Assembly: GCF_008386465.1 (NCBI RefSeq)
Contig: NZ_VUOD01000004.1
Location: forward strand, 287,485-351,484
Origin: Arenimonas fontis
GTDB taxonomy: Bacteria; Pseudomonadota; Gammaproteobacteria; Xanthomonadales; Xanthomonadaceae
Reading direction: 5' to 3'
Length of the DNA: 64,000 nt
Below the pieces are notes generated by a model. It ran no database searches. It had not been told where the DNA came from and was given only the letters and a program-made list of their open reading frames with translations. The position numbers were made by a program, and so were the translations under genes. Every line of letters begins with the position of its first letter. The first letter of the stretch is position 1. Positions 48,247 through 56,513 of the stretch are shown here, piece after piece.

Positions 48247-48840
48247 ATGCTCGTGTCCGTCCGGCCGCGCCCCCCGTTGGAGCGGCCGTCCCCCCTGTCC
48301 CGCCGGCAGATCGTCCTGCGCCGCGAAGCGCTGATCGAGCCCGTGTCCGGCGGCCCCGCCCTGGCCGAGGCCGAGGCCCTGCTGACGGAATTCCATCGTC
48401 GCCTGGCCGACCTGTTCCAGGACGTGCCGGCCCTGGCCCAGACCTTCCCCGCCCAGCCCGGCTGGTCGCTGGAACCCGGCCTGCTGGCCCCCGAATACCA
48501 GCCGCCGGCCGGCAGCCTGCTGCTGGCCCGCGTCGATGCCCGGCCGGTCGGGCTGGTCGCGGTCCGCCCGCTGCCGGAAGCCTCCGGTTGTGCCGAACTG
48601 CGGCGTCTGTACGTGCGCGACGGCCACCGCGGCCGCGGCATCGCCCGCGAACTGCTGGAACGCGCCATCGGTGAGGCCCGCCGGCTCGGTTACCGCGAAC
48701 TCCGGCTGGAAACCAGCCCGCGCATGCCCGATGCCGAGCACCTGTACCGCCAGGCCGGCTTCCAGCCGATCCCCGCCTACCGCGCCCGCGCCGCCGAGCT
48801 GGACCGGCACTACCGGTCCCTGTCCCTGCCGCTGCCCTGA
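48247..48840 (+). CDS. GNAT family N-acetyltransferase
   Basis: Product of 197 aa. The acetyl-CoA binding motif A is RRLYVRDGHRGRGIARELL (RxxGxG/A as HRGRGIA), followed by GYRELRLETSPRMPDAEHLY and QAGFQPIPAY. The first 40 residues are a variable extension. Substrate unknown. Its start is 16 bp upstream of an open region containing the tandem repeat; the next gene follows 16 bp after its stop. Confidence 0.92.
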   Translation: MLVSVRPRPPLERPSPLSRRQIVLRREALIEPVSGGPALAEAEALLTEFHRRLADLFQDVPALAQTFPAQPGWSLEPGLLAPEYQPPAGSLLLARVDARPVGLVAVRPLPEASGCAELRRLYVRDGHRGRGIARELLERAIGEARRLGYRELRLETSPRMPDAEHLYRQAGFQPIPAYRARAAELDRHYRSLSLPLP

Positions 48841-48856
48841 GCCAACTGGAGTCTTC

Positions 48857-49582
48857 ATGTCCCGCTTCCTGATCCTCGCCTACGGCCTGCTGTCCTACGC
48901 CGTCTTCTTCCTGACCTTCTGTTATGCCCTGGGATTCGTCGGCAATTTCCTGGTGCCGCGCACGATGGATTCGCCGGCACTGGTGCCGCTGGGCAATGCC
49001 CTGCTGGTGAACCTCGGCCTGCTGGGCCTGTTCGCCGTGCAGCACAGCGTGATGGCACGGCCGGCCTTCAAGCGCTGGCTGACCCGTTTCATTCCCGAAC
49101 CGGCCGAACGCAGCACCTACGTGCTGATGTCCAGCCTGGCCCTGATCGCCCTGTTCTGGTTCTGGCAGCCGATGGGCGGCCTGGTCTGGGAGGTCACGCA
49201 TCCGCTCGGCCGCGCCGTGCTGTACGGCCTGTTCGGCTTCGGCTGGGCGCTGGTACTGGTCACTACCTTCCTGATCAACCACTTCGACCTGTTCGGCCTG
49301 CGCCAGGTCTGGCTGCACTTCCGCGGCCGGCCCTACACGCCGCTGCCGCTGCGCGCGCCTGGCCCCTACCGGCTGGTGCGGCATCCGCTCTATGTCGGCT
49401 GGCTGTTCGCATTCTGGGCGACGCCGACCATGAGCCTCGCCCACCTCGTGTTCGCGGTGATGACCACCGCTTACATCCTGGTCGCCATCCGCTTCGAGGA
49501 GCGCGACCTGATGGAGGCCCTTCCGGGCTACGCCGAGTACCGGCAGCGCGTGCCGATGCTGGTGCCGCGGCTTTTCCGTTGA
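48857..49582 (+). CDS. Methanethiol S-methyltransferase-like (MddA/NnrU-type) membrane protein
   Basis: Product of 241 aa with six or seven helices. It starts MSRFLILAYGLLSYAVFF. The C-terminal isoprenylcysteine-methyltransferase-like signature is present: GPYRLVRHPLYVGWLFAFWA and ERDLMEALPGYAEYRQRVP. The N-terminal AVQHSVMARPAFK is typical of MddA/NnrU-like proteins. MddA methylates methanethiol to dimethyl sulfide using SAM. Which substrate this enzyme uses is inference; a broad methyltransferase role is the safe call. Confidence 0.86.
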   Translation: MSRFLILAYGLLSYAVFFLTFCYALGFVGNFLVPRTMDSPALVPLGNALLVNLGLLGLFAVQHSVMARPAFKRWLTRFIPEPAERSTYVLMSSLALIALFWFWQPMGGLVWEVTHPLGRAVLYGLFGFGWALVLVTTFLINHFDLFGLRQVWLHFRGRPYTPLPLRAPGPYRLVRHPLYVGWLFAFWATPTMSLAHLVFAVMTTAYILVAIRFEERDLMEALPGYAEYRQRVPMLVPRLFR

Positions 49583-49613
49583 CCCTTCCCCGACAACCAC
49601 AAGGAGACATTCC

Positions 49614-49886
49614 ATGCCCAAGTACGTGATCGAACGCACCATCCCCGGCGTCGGCCAGCTCGATGCCGAGCAGCGCCGCGACATCGCCCGCACTTCCTGC
49701 GGCGTGCTGGCCGACATGGGCGCCGGCATCCAGTGGCAGCACAGCTACTTCACCGACGACCGCGTGTTCTGCGTCTATCTGGCCAGCGACGAGGAGCGCA
49801 TCCGCGAGCACGCCCGCCGCGGCGGTTTCCCGATCGACGCGATCCGCAGGGTCAGCGCGGTCGTGGACCCGGTTTGCGCCGAATGA
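49614..49886 (+). CDS. DUF4242 domain-containing protein
   Basis: Product of 90 aa that matches DUF4242: MPKYVIERTIPGVGQLDAE at the start, IQWQHSYFTDDRVFCVYLA in the middle and HARRGGFPIDAIRRVS near the end. Members are ferredoxin-like folds, one of which (SCO4226) binds nickel. A role as a small metal-binding or stress protein is possible. It lies 31 bp downstream of the MddA-like gene. Confidence 0.93.
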   Translation: MPKYVIERTIPGVGQLDAEQRRDIARTSCGVLADMGAGIQWQHSYFTDDRVFCVYLASDEERIREHARRGGFPIDAIRRVSAVVDPVCAE

Positions 49887-49937
49887 GGCTCCGCCGGCGC
49901 GGCCCGTCGCCGCGCCGGCGCCATACGGGACCCGCCA

Positions 49938-51428
49938 ATGTTCATCCACTCCGGCATCACCGAAACCATCGGTCGCACCCCGGTGGTGCGCCTGCGCCGC
50001 CTGGCCCCCGGCGGCGGCCTGTACGCCAAGCTCGAGTCCGCCAATCCCGGCGGCTCGGTCAAGGACCGCATGGCCCTGGCCATGATCGAAGCCGCCGAGC
50101 GCAGCGGCGCCCTGCGGCCCGGCCAGACCGTGGTGGAGGCCAGCAGCGGCAACACCGGCATCGCCCTGGCCATGGTCTGCGCCGCCCGCGGCTATCCGCT
50201 GGTGGTCGTGATGGGCGAACAGTTCAGCGTCGAACGCCGGCGCCTGATGCGTTTCCTCGGCGCCCGCGTGGTGTTGACGCCCGCCCATCTCAAGGGCAGC
50301 GGAATGGTGGACAAGGCGCGCGAACTGGCCGAAACCCACGGCTGGTTCTGGTGCCGCCAGTTCGAAAACCAGGCCAATGCCGAGGTGCACGAGCGCCACA
50401 CCGGCCCCGAGATCGCCGCCGCCTTCGCCGGCCGCCGGCTCGACTACGTGGTGCTGGGTGCCGGTACCGGCGGCAGCCTGCGCGGAATCGGTCGGGCCTT
50501 GCGACGGCTGCGTCCGGACACCCGGATCGTCGTCGCCGAACCGGACAACGCGCCGCTGTTGGCCGGCGGCCGGCCGCAACCGTCGCAGGGCAGCCATCCC
50601 GATTTCCGCCCGCACCCGATGCAGGGCTGGACGCCCGACTTCATTCCCCTGCACACCGCCGCCGCGCTCACCGAGGACCTGGTGTACCGGATCCTGCCGG
50701 TGAGCGGCGAGCAGGCCCTGGCCGGCTCGCGCGACCTGGCCCGCCGCGAGGGCATCCTGGCCGGCATCACCGCCGGCGCCAGCGTGGCCGCCGGCCTGCG
50801 CCTGCTGGACGAGCAGCCGGACGCCGAGGTGTTGTGCCTGTTGCCGGACACCGGCGAGCGCTATCTGAGCATGCCGCTGTTCGACGACATCGGCCAGGAC
50901 ATGGACGCCGAGGAATGGGCGATCTCCCGCTCCAGCCCCGGCGCCCGCTTCGACGCGCCGACGCCGGGCGCCGCTACGAGCGCCGCTGCCGCCGCGGCGA
51001 CGCCGGCGCCGACCCCGGTGGACGAGCCGGCCCTGCGCTGGTTCGAAGCTGCCGTGCGCGACCCGCGGCAGCCGGTGGTCGCCTTCACCCTGGCCTGGTG
51101 CGAGTTCAGCTGGTCGCTGCGCAAGCTGTTCGAGCACATCGGCCTGCCCTACCGCGCCGTGGACCTGGACGCACCGGCCCTGCGCCAGGCGGGGCTGGAC
51201 CTGCCCCTGCGGGCCCTGCTGCACATCCGCACCGGGCAGCCGACCCTGCCGCAGGTTTTCATCGGCGGCCAGCACCTGGGCGGCTGCACCGAGACCATGG
51301 CGGCCTTCCGCAGCGGCGAACTGGCCCGCCGGGTCACCGCCGCCGGGCTGGATGCCGGCGCCTGGCCGGCACTGGAGCCGGAGCAGTTCCTGCCGCGCTG
51401 GCGGCAGCGGCGCGAGACCGTTGCCTAG
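49938..51428 (+). CDS. Cysteine synthase fused to a C-terminal glutaredoxin domain
   Basis: Product of 496 aa. Residues 1-330 are a cysteine-synthase-family PLP enzyme: GGSVKDR with the PLP Lys42, EASSGNTGIAL (68-78), GAGTGGSLRGIG (175-185) and the ITAGASVAAGL end. An Ala/Pro-rich linker follows (about 339-362). Residues 363-465 are a glutaredoxin: LAWCEFSWSLRKLFEHIGL with CxxS (Cys388), TLPQVFIGGQHLGGCTE. The known family makes cysteine from O-acetylserine and sulfide, or a related reaction. Fusion with a redox domain suggests thiol- or persulfide-linked sulfur transfer; this is inference. Confidence 0.92.
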   Translation: MFIHSGITETIGRTPVVRLRRLAPGGGLYAKLESANPGGSVKDRMALAMIEAAERSGALRPGQTVVEASSGNTGIALAMVCAARGYPLVVVMGEQFSVERRRLMRFLGARVVLTPAHLKGSGMVDKARELAETHGWFWCRQFENQANAEVHERHTGPEIAAAFAGRRLDYVVLGAGTGGSLRGIGRALRRLRPDTRIVVAEPDNAPLLAGGRPQPSQGSHPDFRPHPMQGWTPDFIPLHTAAALTEDLVYRILPVSGEQALAGSRDLARREGILAGITAGASVAAGLRLLDEQPDAEVLCLLPDTGERYLSMPLFDDIGQDMDAEEWAISRSSPGARFDAPTPGAATSAAAAAATPAPTPVDEPALRWFEAAVRDPRQPVVAFTLAWCEFSWSLRKLFEHIGLPYRAVDLDAPALRQAGLDLPLRALLHIRTGQPTLPQVFIGGQHLGGCTETMAAFRSGELARRVTAAGLDAGAWPALEPEQFLPRWRQRRETVA

Positions 51429-51518
51429 ACCCGGGACCGCAGGCCCGGCGCCGCTTCCCGCCAAGTCGGCCGCGTGGCCGGACCCACGGTATTACAGGCA
51501 CGAATAGAACGAATGATT

Positions 51519-51546
51519 GATTGTTGTGGTATTTGTTCCACCAATC
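51519..51546. promoter_or_regulatory. Inverted repeat, candidate operator upstream of the DoxX gene
   Basis: GATTG-TT-GTGG (51519-51529) pairs with CCAC-CAATC (51538-51546), allowing a two-base bulge, around an 8-bp AT-rich centre. It sits in an AT-rich island (51490-51546) of an otherwise GC-rich intergenic region, 77 bp before the DoxX start. A transcription factor site is likely; the factor is unknown. Confidence 0.4.
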
Positions 51547-51623
51547 GAGCGGTGCATGCTGACCGGCACGGCTCTCCCGGCGCTCATCCCGACCGCCGGC
51601 CGGCCGATTCGCGGAGCCTGAGC

Positions 51624-52013
51624 ATGAACCATCTCGCCAACCTCCTGGGCCGCATTGGCCTCTCACTCATCTTCATCATCTCCGGCTGGGCCAAGATCGG
51701 CGGCTACGCCGGCACCCAGCAGTACATGGAGGCCATGGGCGTGCCCGGCGCCCTGCTGCCGCTGGTGATCCTGCTCGAAGTCGGCGGTGGCCTGGCCGTC
51801 CTGGCCGGCCTGTTCACCCGTTGGGTCTCCCTGGCCTTCGTCCTGTTCTCCCTGGCCACCGGCTTCATCTTCCATGCCTCCCCGGACGACCAGGTCAACC
51901 TGATGAAGAACATCGCCATCGCCGGCGGCTTCCTGGTCCTGGCCGGACACGGCGCCGGGACCTACAGCCTGGATGCGCTGATCGGCCGTCGCCGGACCCC
52001 GGCCGGCGGTTGA
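51624..52013 (+). CDS. DoxX family membrane protein
   Basis: Product of 129 aa with four helices. The DoxX pattern is present: GRIGLSLIFIISGWAKIGGY, MEAMGVPGALLPLVILLEV, GGLAVLAGLFTRWVSLAFVL and a final NLMKNIAIAGGFLVLA. Members are small inner-membrane proteins, some involved in thiosulfate or oxidative-stress reactions. The upstream inverted repeat suggests regulated expression. Confidence 0.93.
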   Translation: MNHLANLLGRIGLSLIFIISGWAKIGGYAGTQQYMEAMGVPGALLPLVILLEVGGGLAVLAGLFTRWVSLAFVLFSLATGFIFHASPDDQVNLMKNIAIAGGFLVLAGHGAGTYSLDALIGRRRTPAGG

Positions 52014-52084
52014 TCCGCTGCACACCGGGAGCCTGCCAGGCTGCGCGCCCGCGGCCTGGCAGGCGCGCGTTTCCCGACCGCCGG

Positions 52085-53353
52085 CTAGAGCCCCTGGCCC
52101 AGCACCAGATCGTCGGCCTGCACCTGGTCCAGGCGAATGCGGTTGGCGAACAGGGAAAAGGCCAGCACGCCGGCCAGGCCATTGGCCCGGCGCATCCACG
52201 GCGGCAGGTAGAGCGGCGGCGCCACCGCGCCGCTATCGAAGGCCGGAGCCAGCCGGCCGACGTCCTCCAGCGCCATCTTGCCGGCGAACAGCCGGCGCGC
52301 CCGGGCCAGCTGCCGATGGCGCAGGCACCAGCGGAAGAAGGTGTGCACCGCCAGCAGCCCGTGCAGGTAGACCGTGTCCTTGGTGAAGGCGGCGCCGCCG
52401 CCCAGCGGCACGCCGCGGAACACCCGCTGCGCCGAGGCGAAACTTTCCTTCGGCGGCTGCCCGGCCTCGAGGAAAAAGCGGAACACCTGGATGAAGTCGG
52501 CGCCGTGGATGGCCATGTCTATGGCAAGGATGCGCAGGCTGATCCGCTTCATGCGCTCGATGTCCATGGCGCCGGAGATCAGCTCGGCGAAGGTGGCCAG
52601 GCCCTCCTGGGTGGCGGTGGTGCGCGGCGAGCCCCGCGCCATGGATTTCAGCTGCGGCTGCTCGCGGCCGTTCAGCCCGGTCAGGGTGTGCACGAAGGCC
52701 TCGTGCACCAGCAACTGGTTGCGGTCGTATTCGGAGAAGCCGGTGTGGCTGCGCAGGCGGATCCGGGTCGGGCCGGCGGCGGCCTTGGCGATCAGGTCGG
52801 GGTCCAGTTCCACCCGCACCGGATGATCGGTGAACAACCGGTCCACTGCCGCCTGCAGTTCCGCGCGCACGGTGTCGGCCGGCAGTTCGTAATCGGGCTC
52901 GACGGCGCGCAGCTCCTGGTCCAGCTCGTCGGCGATGGCGACGAAATGCCGGGCCGCCTCGATATTGCTCGGACCGTCGCCCGGCAGCATCTCCACCGGC
53001 CGGCCGAACAGCCGCGCCGACCAGGCGGTGACCCGGTGGCTGCCGACCGCGTCCAGCAGGCGGGTCGCCAGATGCCAGCTTTCGGCGGTGTCGCGCAGGT
53101 AACACCCGATCGGGTCGTCCGGATCGGCGGCCGCGCGCACCGCCTCCAGTTCGGCGCGCACGGCGCTCCACTCCCCACGCGCATACTCGGGACGCGGCAT
53201 GCGCGGGCGGCCGACCCGCCAGGCTGTCAGGAACTCCTCCTGCAACCGCGCCGGCCAGCTCACCGCCTGCAGCAGGCGGATCCCGCGCACCGCCGCCACC
53301 ATCCGGGCGTCGAGGGCGGCGTGATGTCGCAGCAGACGGTCGCCGGCGCCCAT
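52085..53353 (-). CDS. QEGLA-motif protein (DUF1704, zinc-peptidase-like)
   Basis: Product of 422 aa. The QEGLA motif (TATQEGLATFAELISGAM) and the zinc-like LVHEAFVHTLTGLNG (HExxxH) are present. The family is described as flavohemoglobin-expression-modulating (TIGR02421) and is related to the tyrosine carboxypeptidase-like MATCAP fold. The start ATG 53353 overlaps the stop of rsgA (TGATG). The substrate is unknown; a peptidase role is inferred from the motif only. Confidence 0.9.
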   Translation of the reverse strand: MGAGDRLLRHHAALDARMVAAVRGIRLLQAVSWPARLQEEFLTAWRVGRPRMPRPEYARGEWSAVRAELEAVRAAADPDDPIGCYLRDTAESWHLATRLLDAVGSHRVTAWSARLFGRPVEMLPGDGPSNIEAARHFVAIADELDQELRAVEPDYELPADTVRAELQAAVDRLFTDHPVRVELDPDLIAKAAAGPTRIRLRSHTGFSEYDRNQLLVHEAFVHTLTGLNGREQPQLKSMARGSPRTTATQEGLATFAELISGAMDIERMKRISLRILAIDMAIHGADFIQVFRFFLEAGQPPKESFASAQRVFRGVPLGGGAAFTKDTVYLHGLLAVHTFFRWCLRHRQLARARRLFAGKMALEDVGRLAPAFDSGAVAPPLYLPPWMRRANGLAGVLAFSLFANRIRLDQVQADDLVLGQGL

Positions 53354-54432
53354 CAGCGGCGTCCGTACTTGTCCTTGAGCCGCTTGTTCAGCGCCCTGCT
53401 CAGCACCCGTTCCTCGGCCCGGCGCTGCGCCAGGCTGGTGGCGGCGGCATCGCGCTCGTCGCGCAGCTTGGCGTAACTGGCAAAGCGCTCGGCATCCAGC
53501 CGACCTCCGGCGATCGCCTCCTGCACCGCGCAGCCGGGTTCGTTGCCGTGGCTGCAGTCGCGGAAGCGGCAGCCGGCGGCGATCGCCTCGATGTCCTCGA
53601 AGCTGTCGGTCACGTCTTCGTCGCCGGACAGCTTGAGCTCGCGCATGCCGGGCGTATCGATGATGCAGCCGCCCTGCGGCAACGGCGTCAGCAACCGGAA
53701 AGTCGTGGTGTGGCGGCCGCGGGAGTCGTGCTCGCGCACCGTTCCGGTTTTCATCTTCTCGACCCCGAGCAAGGTGTTGGTGAGCGTGGACTTGCCGGCG
53801 CCGGAACTGCCCACCAGCACCACCGTGCGACCGGGGCCGAGGTAGGGATGCAGCACGCGCAGCGATTCGGCGTCCTTGGCGTTGACCGCGTGGATGGGCA
53901 CGCCGCCGGCCTGCACCTCTTCGAGCAGGGCCAGGCAATCGTCCAGGACCGGGCACTGGTCGGCCTTGGTCAGCACCAGCACCGGCGCGGCGCCGCTGGC
54001 GCGCACCACCACCAGGTAACGCTCGATGCGGCGCGGGTTGAAATCCTGGTCCAGCCCCACCACCACCAGCACATGGTCCACGTTGGCGGCGATCAGCTGC
54101 TGCCGGTAGTGCTCGCCGGCGGCGGCCCGCTTGAGCACGGAGCGACGCGGCAGCAGCGCGACGATGTCGCGGCCGCCGCCGTCGAGCGTGACCCAGTCGC
54201 CGACCGCGGCGCGCTGCTCGGGCGGGAAACGCGGCCGGGTCCAGGCCGGTGGCGGCTGCACCCGCCGCACCGGCTCGCCCGGGCCGGGCAACACGTCGTA
54301 ACCACTGCGATGCTGCGCCACCACCCGGGCCAGGCATTCGCCCCCGGCGGCGGCCAGGGCCTGCCGCGCCGCGTCGTCGTCGGGCCAGCCGATGGCGCGC
54401 AGTCGGGTCAGGACGTCGTCGGGGGCATGCAT
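53353..54432 (-). CDS. rsgA: Ribosome small-subunit-dependent GTPase RsgA
   Basis: Product of 359 aa from ATG 54432; the open frame upstream is longer but lacks homology. An OB-fold-like N-terminal part is followed by the circularly permuted G domain: TKAD (G4) comes first, then VGSSGAGKST (G1), and DTPGM (G3). The C-terminal zinc part reads CRFRDCSHGNEPGC. RsgA matures the 30S subunit by GTP hydrolysis and removes RbfA or blocks mRNA under ppGpp. Overlap with the QEGLA gene is one base pair of shared TGATG. Confidence 0.93.
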   Translation of the reverse strand: MHAPDDVLTRLRAIGWPDDDAARQALAAAGGECLARVVAQHRSGYDVLPGPGEPVRRVQPPPAWTRPRFPPEQRAAVGDWVTLDGGGRDIVALLPRRSVLKRAAAGEHYRQQLIAANVDHVLVVVGLDQDFNPRRIERYLVVVRASGAAPVLVLTKADQCPVLDDCLALLEEVQAGGVPIHAVNAKDAESLRVLHPYLGPGRTVVLVGSSGAGKSTLTNTLLGVEKMKTGTVREHDSRGRHTTTFRLLTPLPQGGCIIDTPGMRELKLSGDEDVTDSFEDIEAIAAGCRFRDCSHGNEPGCAVQEAIAGGRLDAERFASYAKLRDERDAAATSLAQRRAEERVLSRALNKRLKDKYGRR

Positions 54433-54522
54433 CGGCCGGGATGATACGCCGGGCCGACCCGGCTGAAAGCCCGGCGCAGTTCCGCTACTCTCGCCGCCAG
54501 TCCCAAGCCGAGCCCCGAGGCG

Positions 54523-55767
54523 ATGCCCCACCCCTCCCTGGCGACCCGCGCGAGCCTGCGCGAGGTGCGCTACGACATCCGCGGCGAACTGTCCCGCCGC
54601 GCCCGCGAACTCGAGGCACAGGGCCGTCACCTGGTCCGCCTCAACATCGGCAACCCCGGCGCCTTCGGATTCCGCGCCCCGCCGCACCTGCAGGCGGCGG
54701 TGGCGGCGCACGTTCCGCAGTCGGATCCCTACACCCACCAGCAGGGCCTGCCCCTGGCCCGCGAGGCCGTGGCCGAACACCACCGCCGCCGCGGCACGCC
54801 CAATGCCAGCGCCGAGCGGGTGTTCATCGGCAACGGCGTCAGCGAACTGATCGACATCGCCCTGCGCGCCCTGCTCAACCCGGGCGAGGAGGTACTGCTG
54901 CCCAGCCCGGACTATCCGCTCTGGAGCGCCGCCACCCTCCTCAACGGCGGCCGGCCGGTCTACTACCCCTGCCGCCCGGAAAACGGCTTCCTGCCGGACC
55001 CGGACGAGATCGAGGCGCGGCTGACGGCGTGCACCCGCGCCCTGGTGGTGATCAACCCGAACAACCCGACCGGCGCCAACTACCCGCCCGAGCTGCTGCG
55101 CCGCCTGGCCGGCATCGCCGCCCGGTACGGCCTGCTGCTGATGGCCGACGAGATCTACGATGGCATCCTGTTCGACGGCGCGACGTTCACGCCGCTGGCG
55201 CCGCTGGCCGGCGATACGCCCTGCCTGAGCTTCGGCGGCCTGTCCAAGGTCTGGCGCGCCTGCGGCTGGCGGGTGGGCTGGGCGGTGCTGTCGGGCGATC
55301 CGCTGCGGATCGGCGATCTCCATCACGCCATGGACCTGCTTTCGGCGATGCGCCTGTGCGCCAACGTGCCGGCGCAGTTCGCGGTGCCGGCGGCGCTGTC
55401 GGGCCCCGACACCATCGCGGCGCTGACCGCGCCGGGTGGCCGCCTGCACGCCTCGCGCCGCGCGGTCATCGAGGGCTGCGCCGCCAGTCCGCATCTGCAG
55501 CTGGTGGCTCCCGCCGGCGCCCTGTACGCCTTTCCGCGGGTGGTCGGGCCGGCGGCAGAGGAATTCGACGATCAGGCCTTCGCCCTGGAACTGCTGGAAA
55601 GCGAGGACCTGCTGGTGGTGCCGGGCAGCGGCTTCAACCTGCCGGCCTCGCGGCATTTCCGCGTCACCCTGCTGCCCGAGGCGGAGGTGATCGGGGACGT
55701 CTTCGCCCGCATCCACCGGGTGCTGGAGCGCCACGCCCTGCGCGCCCGCGCCCGCCATGTCGCCTGA
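54523..55767 (+). CDS. PLP-dependent aminotransferase, AlaA-like
   Basis: Product of 414 aa. Fold type I signature features: VRLNIGNPGAFGFRAPPHL, GNGVSELIDIALRALL, NPNNPTGANYPPELL, ADEIYDGILFDG and the PLP lysine in SFGGLSKVWRACGWRVGW. This closely resembles glutamate-pyruvate aminotransferase AlaA of E. coli, which makes alanine. The substrate should be regarded as probable. Its 3' end overlaps the GDSL gene by 11 bp. Confidence 0.92.
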   Translation: MPHPSLATRASLREVRYDIRGELSRRARELEAQGRHLVRLNIGNPGAFGFRAPPHLQAAVAAHVPQSDPYTHQQGLPLAREAVAEHHRRRGTPNASAERVFIGNGVSELIDIALRALLNPGEEVLLPSPDYPLWSAATLLNGGRPVYYPCRPENGFLPDPDEIEARLTACTRALVVINPNNPTGANYPPELLRRLAGIAARYGLLLMADEIYDGILFDGATFTPLAPLAGDTPCLSFGGLSKVWRACGWRVGWAVLSGDPLRIGDLHHAMDLLSAMRLCANVPAQFAVPAALSGPDTIAALTAPGGRLHASRRAVIEGCAASPHLQLVAPAGALYAFPRVVGPAAEEFDDQAFALELLESEDLLVVPGSGFNLPASRHFRVTLLPEAEVIGDVFARIHRVLERHALRARARHVA

Positions 55768-56383
55768 ACCGCTGTCCTATCTCGCCCTGGGCGATTCCTA
55801 CACCATCGGCGAGGCGGTGGCCGAGCACGAGCGCTGGCCGGCGCAGCTGGTCGCCGGCCTGGCGCGGCGCGGCATTGCCCTGGCGCCCCCGCGCTACATC
55901 GCCACCACCGGCTGGAGCACCGACGAACTGTGGGCGGCCATGGACGCGGCCGAGCCGCTGGGGCAGTGGGATTTCGTCTCCCTGCTGATCGGCGTGAACG
56001 ACCAGTACCGGCGCCGGGCCGTGGACAACTACGTGCCGGAATTCGCCCGCCTGCTCGAGCGCGCCATCGCCCTGGCCGGCGATCGGCCGGAACGGGTGCT
56101 GGTGCTCTCGATCCCGGACTGGGGCCTCACCCCGTTCGGCGCCGACAGCGGCCGCGACCGCCGGCGCATCGCCGAGGAGCTGGACGCCTACAACGCCGCC
56201 GCCGCGAAGGAGTGCGCCGGCCGCGGCGTCGCCTTCGTGGACGTCACCGGTGCCTCGCGCACGCTCGGCCTGCGCCCGGACCGGGTGGCCGGCGACGGTC
56301 TGCACCCCTCCGGTCTGGCCTACGCCGACTGGACCGCGCTGGCGCTGCCGGTGGCCGAGCGGCTGTTGCGCCAGCGGCCGTAA
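55757..56383 (+). CDS. SGNH/GDSL hydrolase
   Basis: Product of 208 aa overlapping the aminotransferase gene by 11 bp. Block I is ALGDSYTIGE (catalytic Ser), block III is IGVNDQYR (oxyanion Asn) and block V is DGLHPSGLAY (catalytic Asp and His). No signal peptide is visible, so the enzyme is likely cytoplasmic. Esterase or lipase action on an unknown ester is the likely activity. Confidence 0.94.
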   Translation: MSPEPLSYLALGDSYTIGEAVAEHERWPAQLVAGLARRGIALAPPRYIATTGWSTDELWAAMDAAEPLGQWDFVSLLIGVNDQYRRRAVDNYVPEFARLLERAIALAGDRPERVLVLSIPDWGLTPFGADSGRDRRRIAEELDAYNAAAAKECAGRGVAFVDVTGASRTLGLRPDRVAGDGLHPSGLAYADWTALALPVAERLLRQRP

Positions 56384-56513
56384 CCGCCGCCGCCACTGCC
56401 GGCAGCACACGCCGGCAGGTCGGGACACGCCCGCTGCCCGCTCCGGTAACCGCGCCTTCAGGGCGGCCTCGCCGGCGGGGCGTAAAATGGCCGCTTCCCC
56501 ACGGAGCATCGCC

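Noticed and set aside
49275..51464. Minus-strand open frame of 729 codons
   Set aside because: Antisense to DUF4242 and the cysteine synthase fusion; low-complexity Gly/Ala/Gln/His content.
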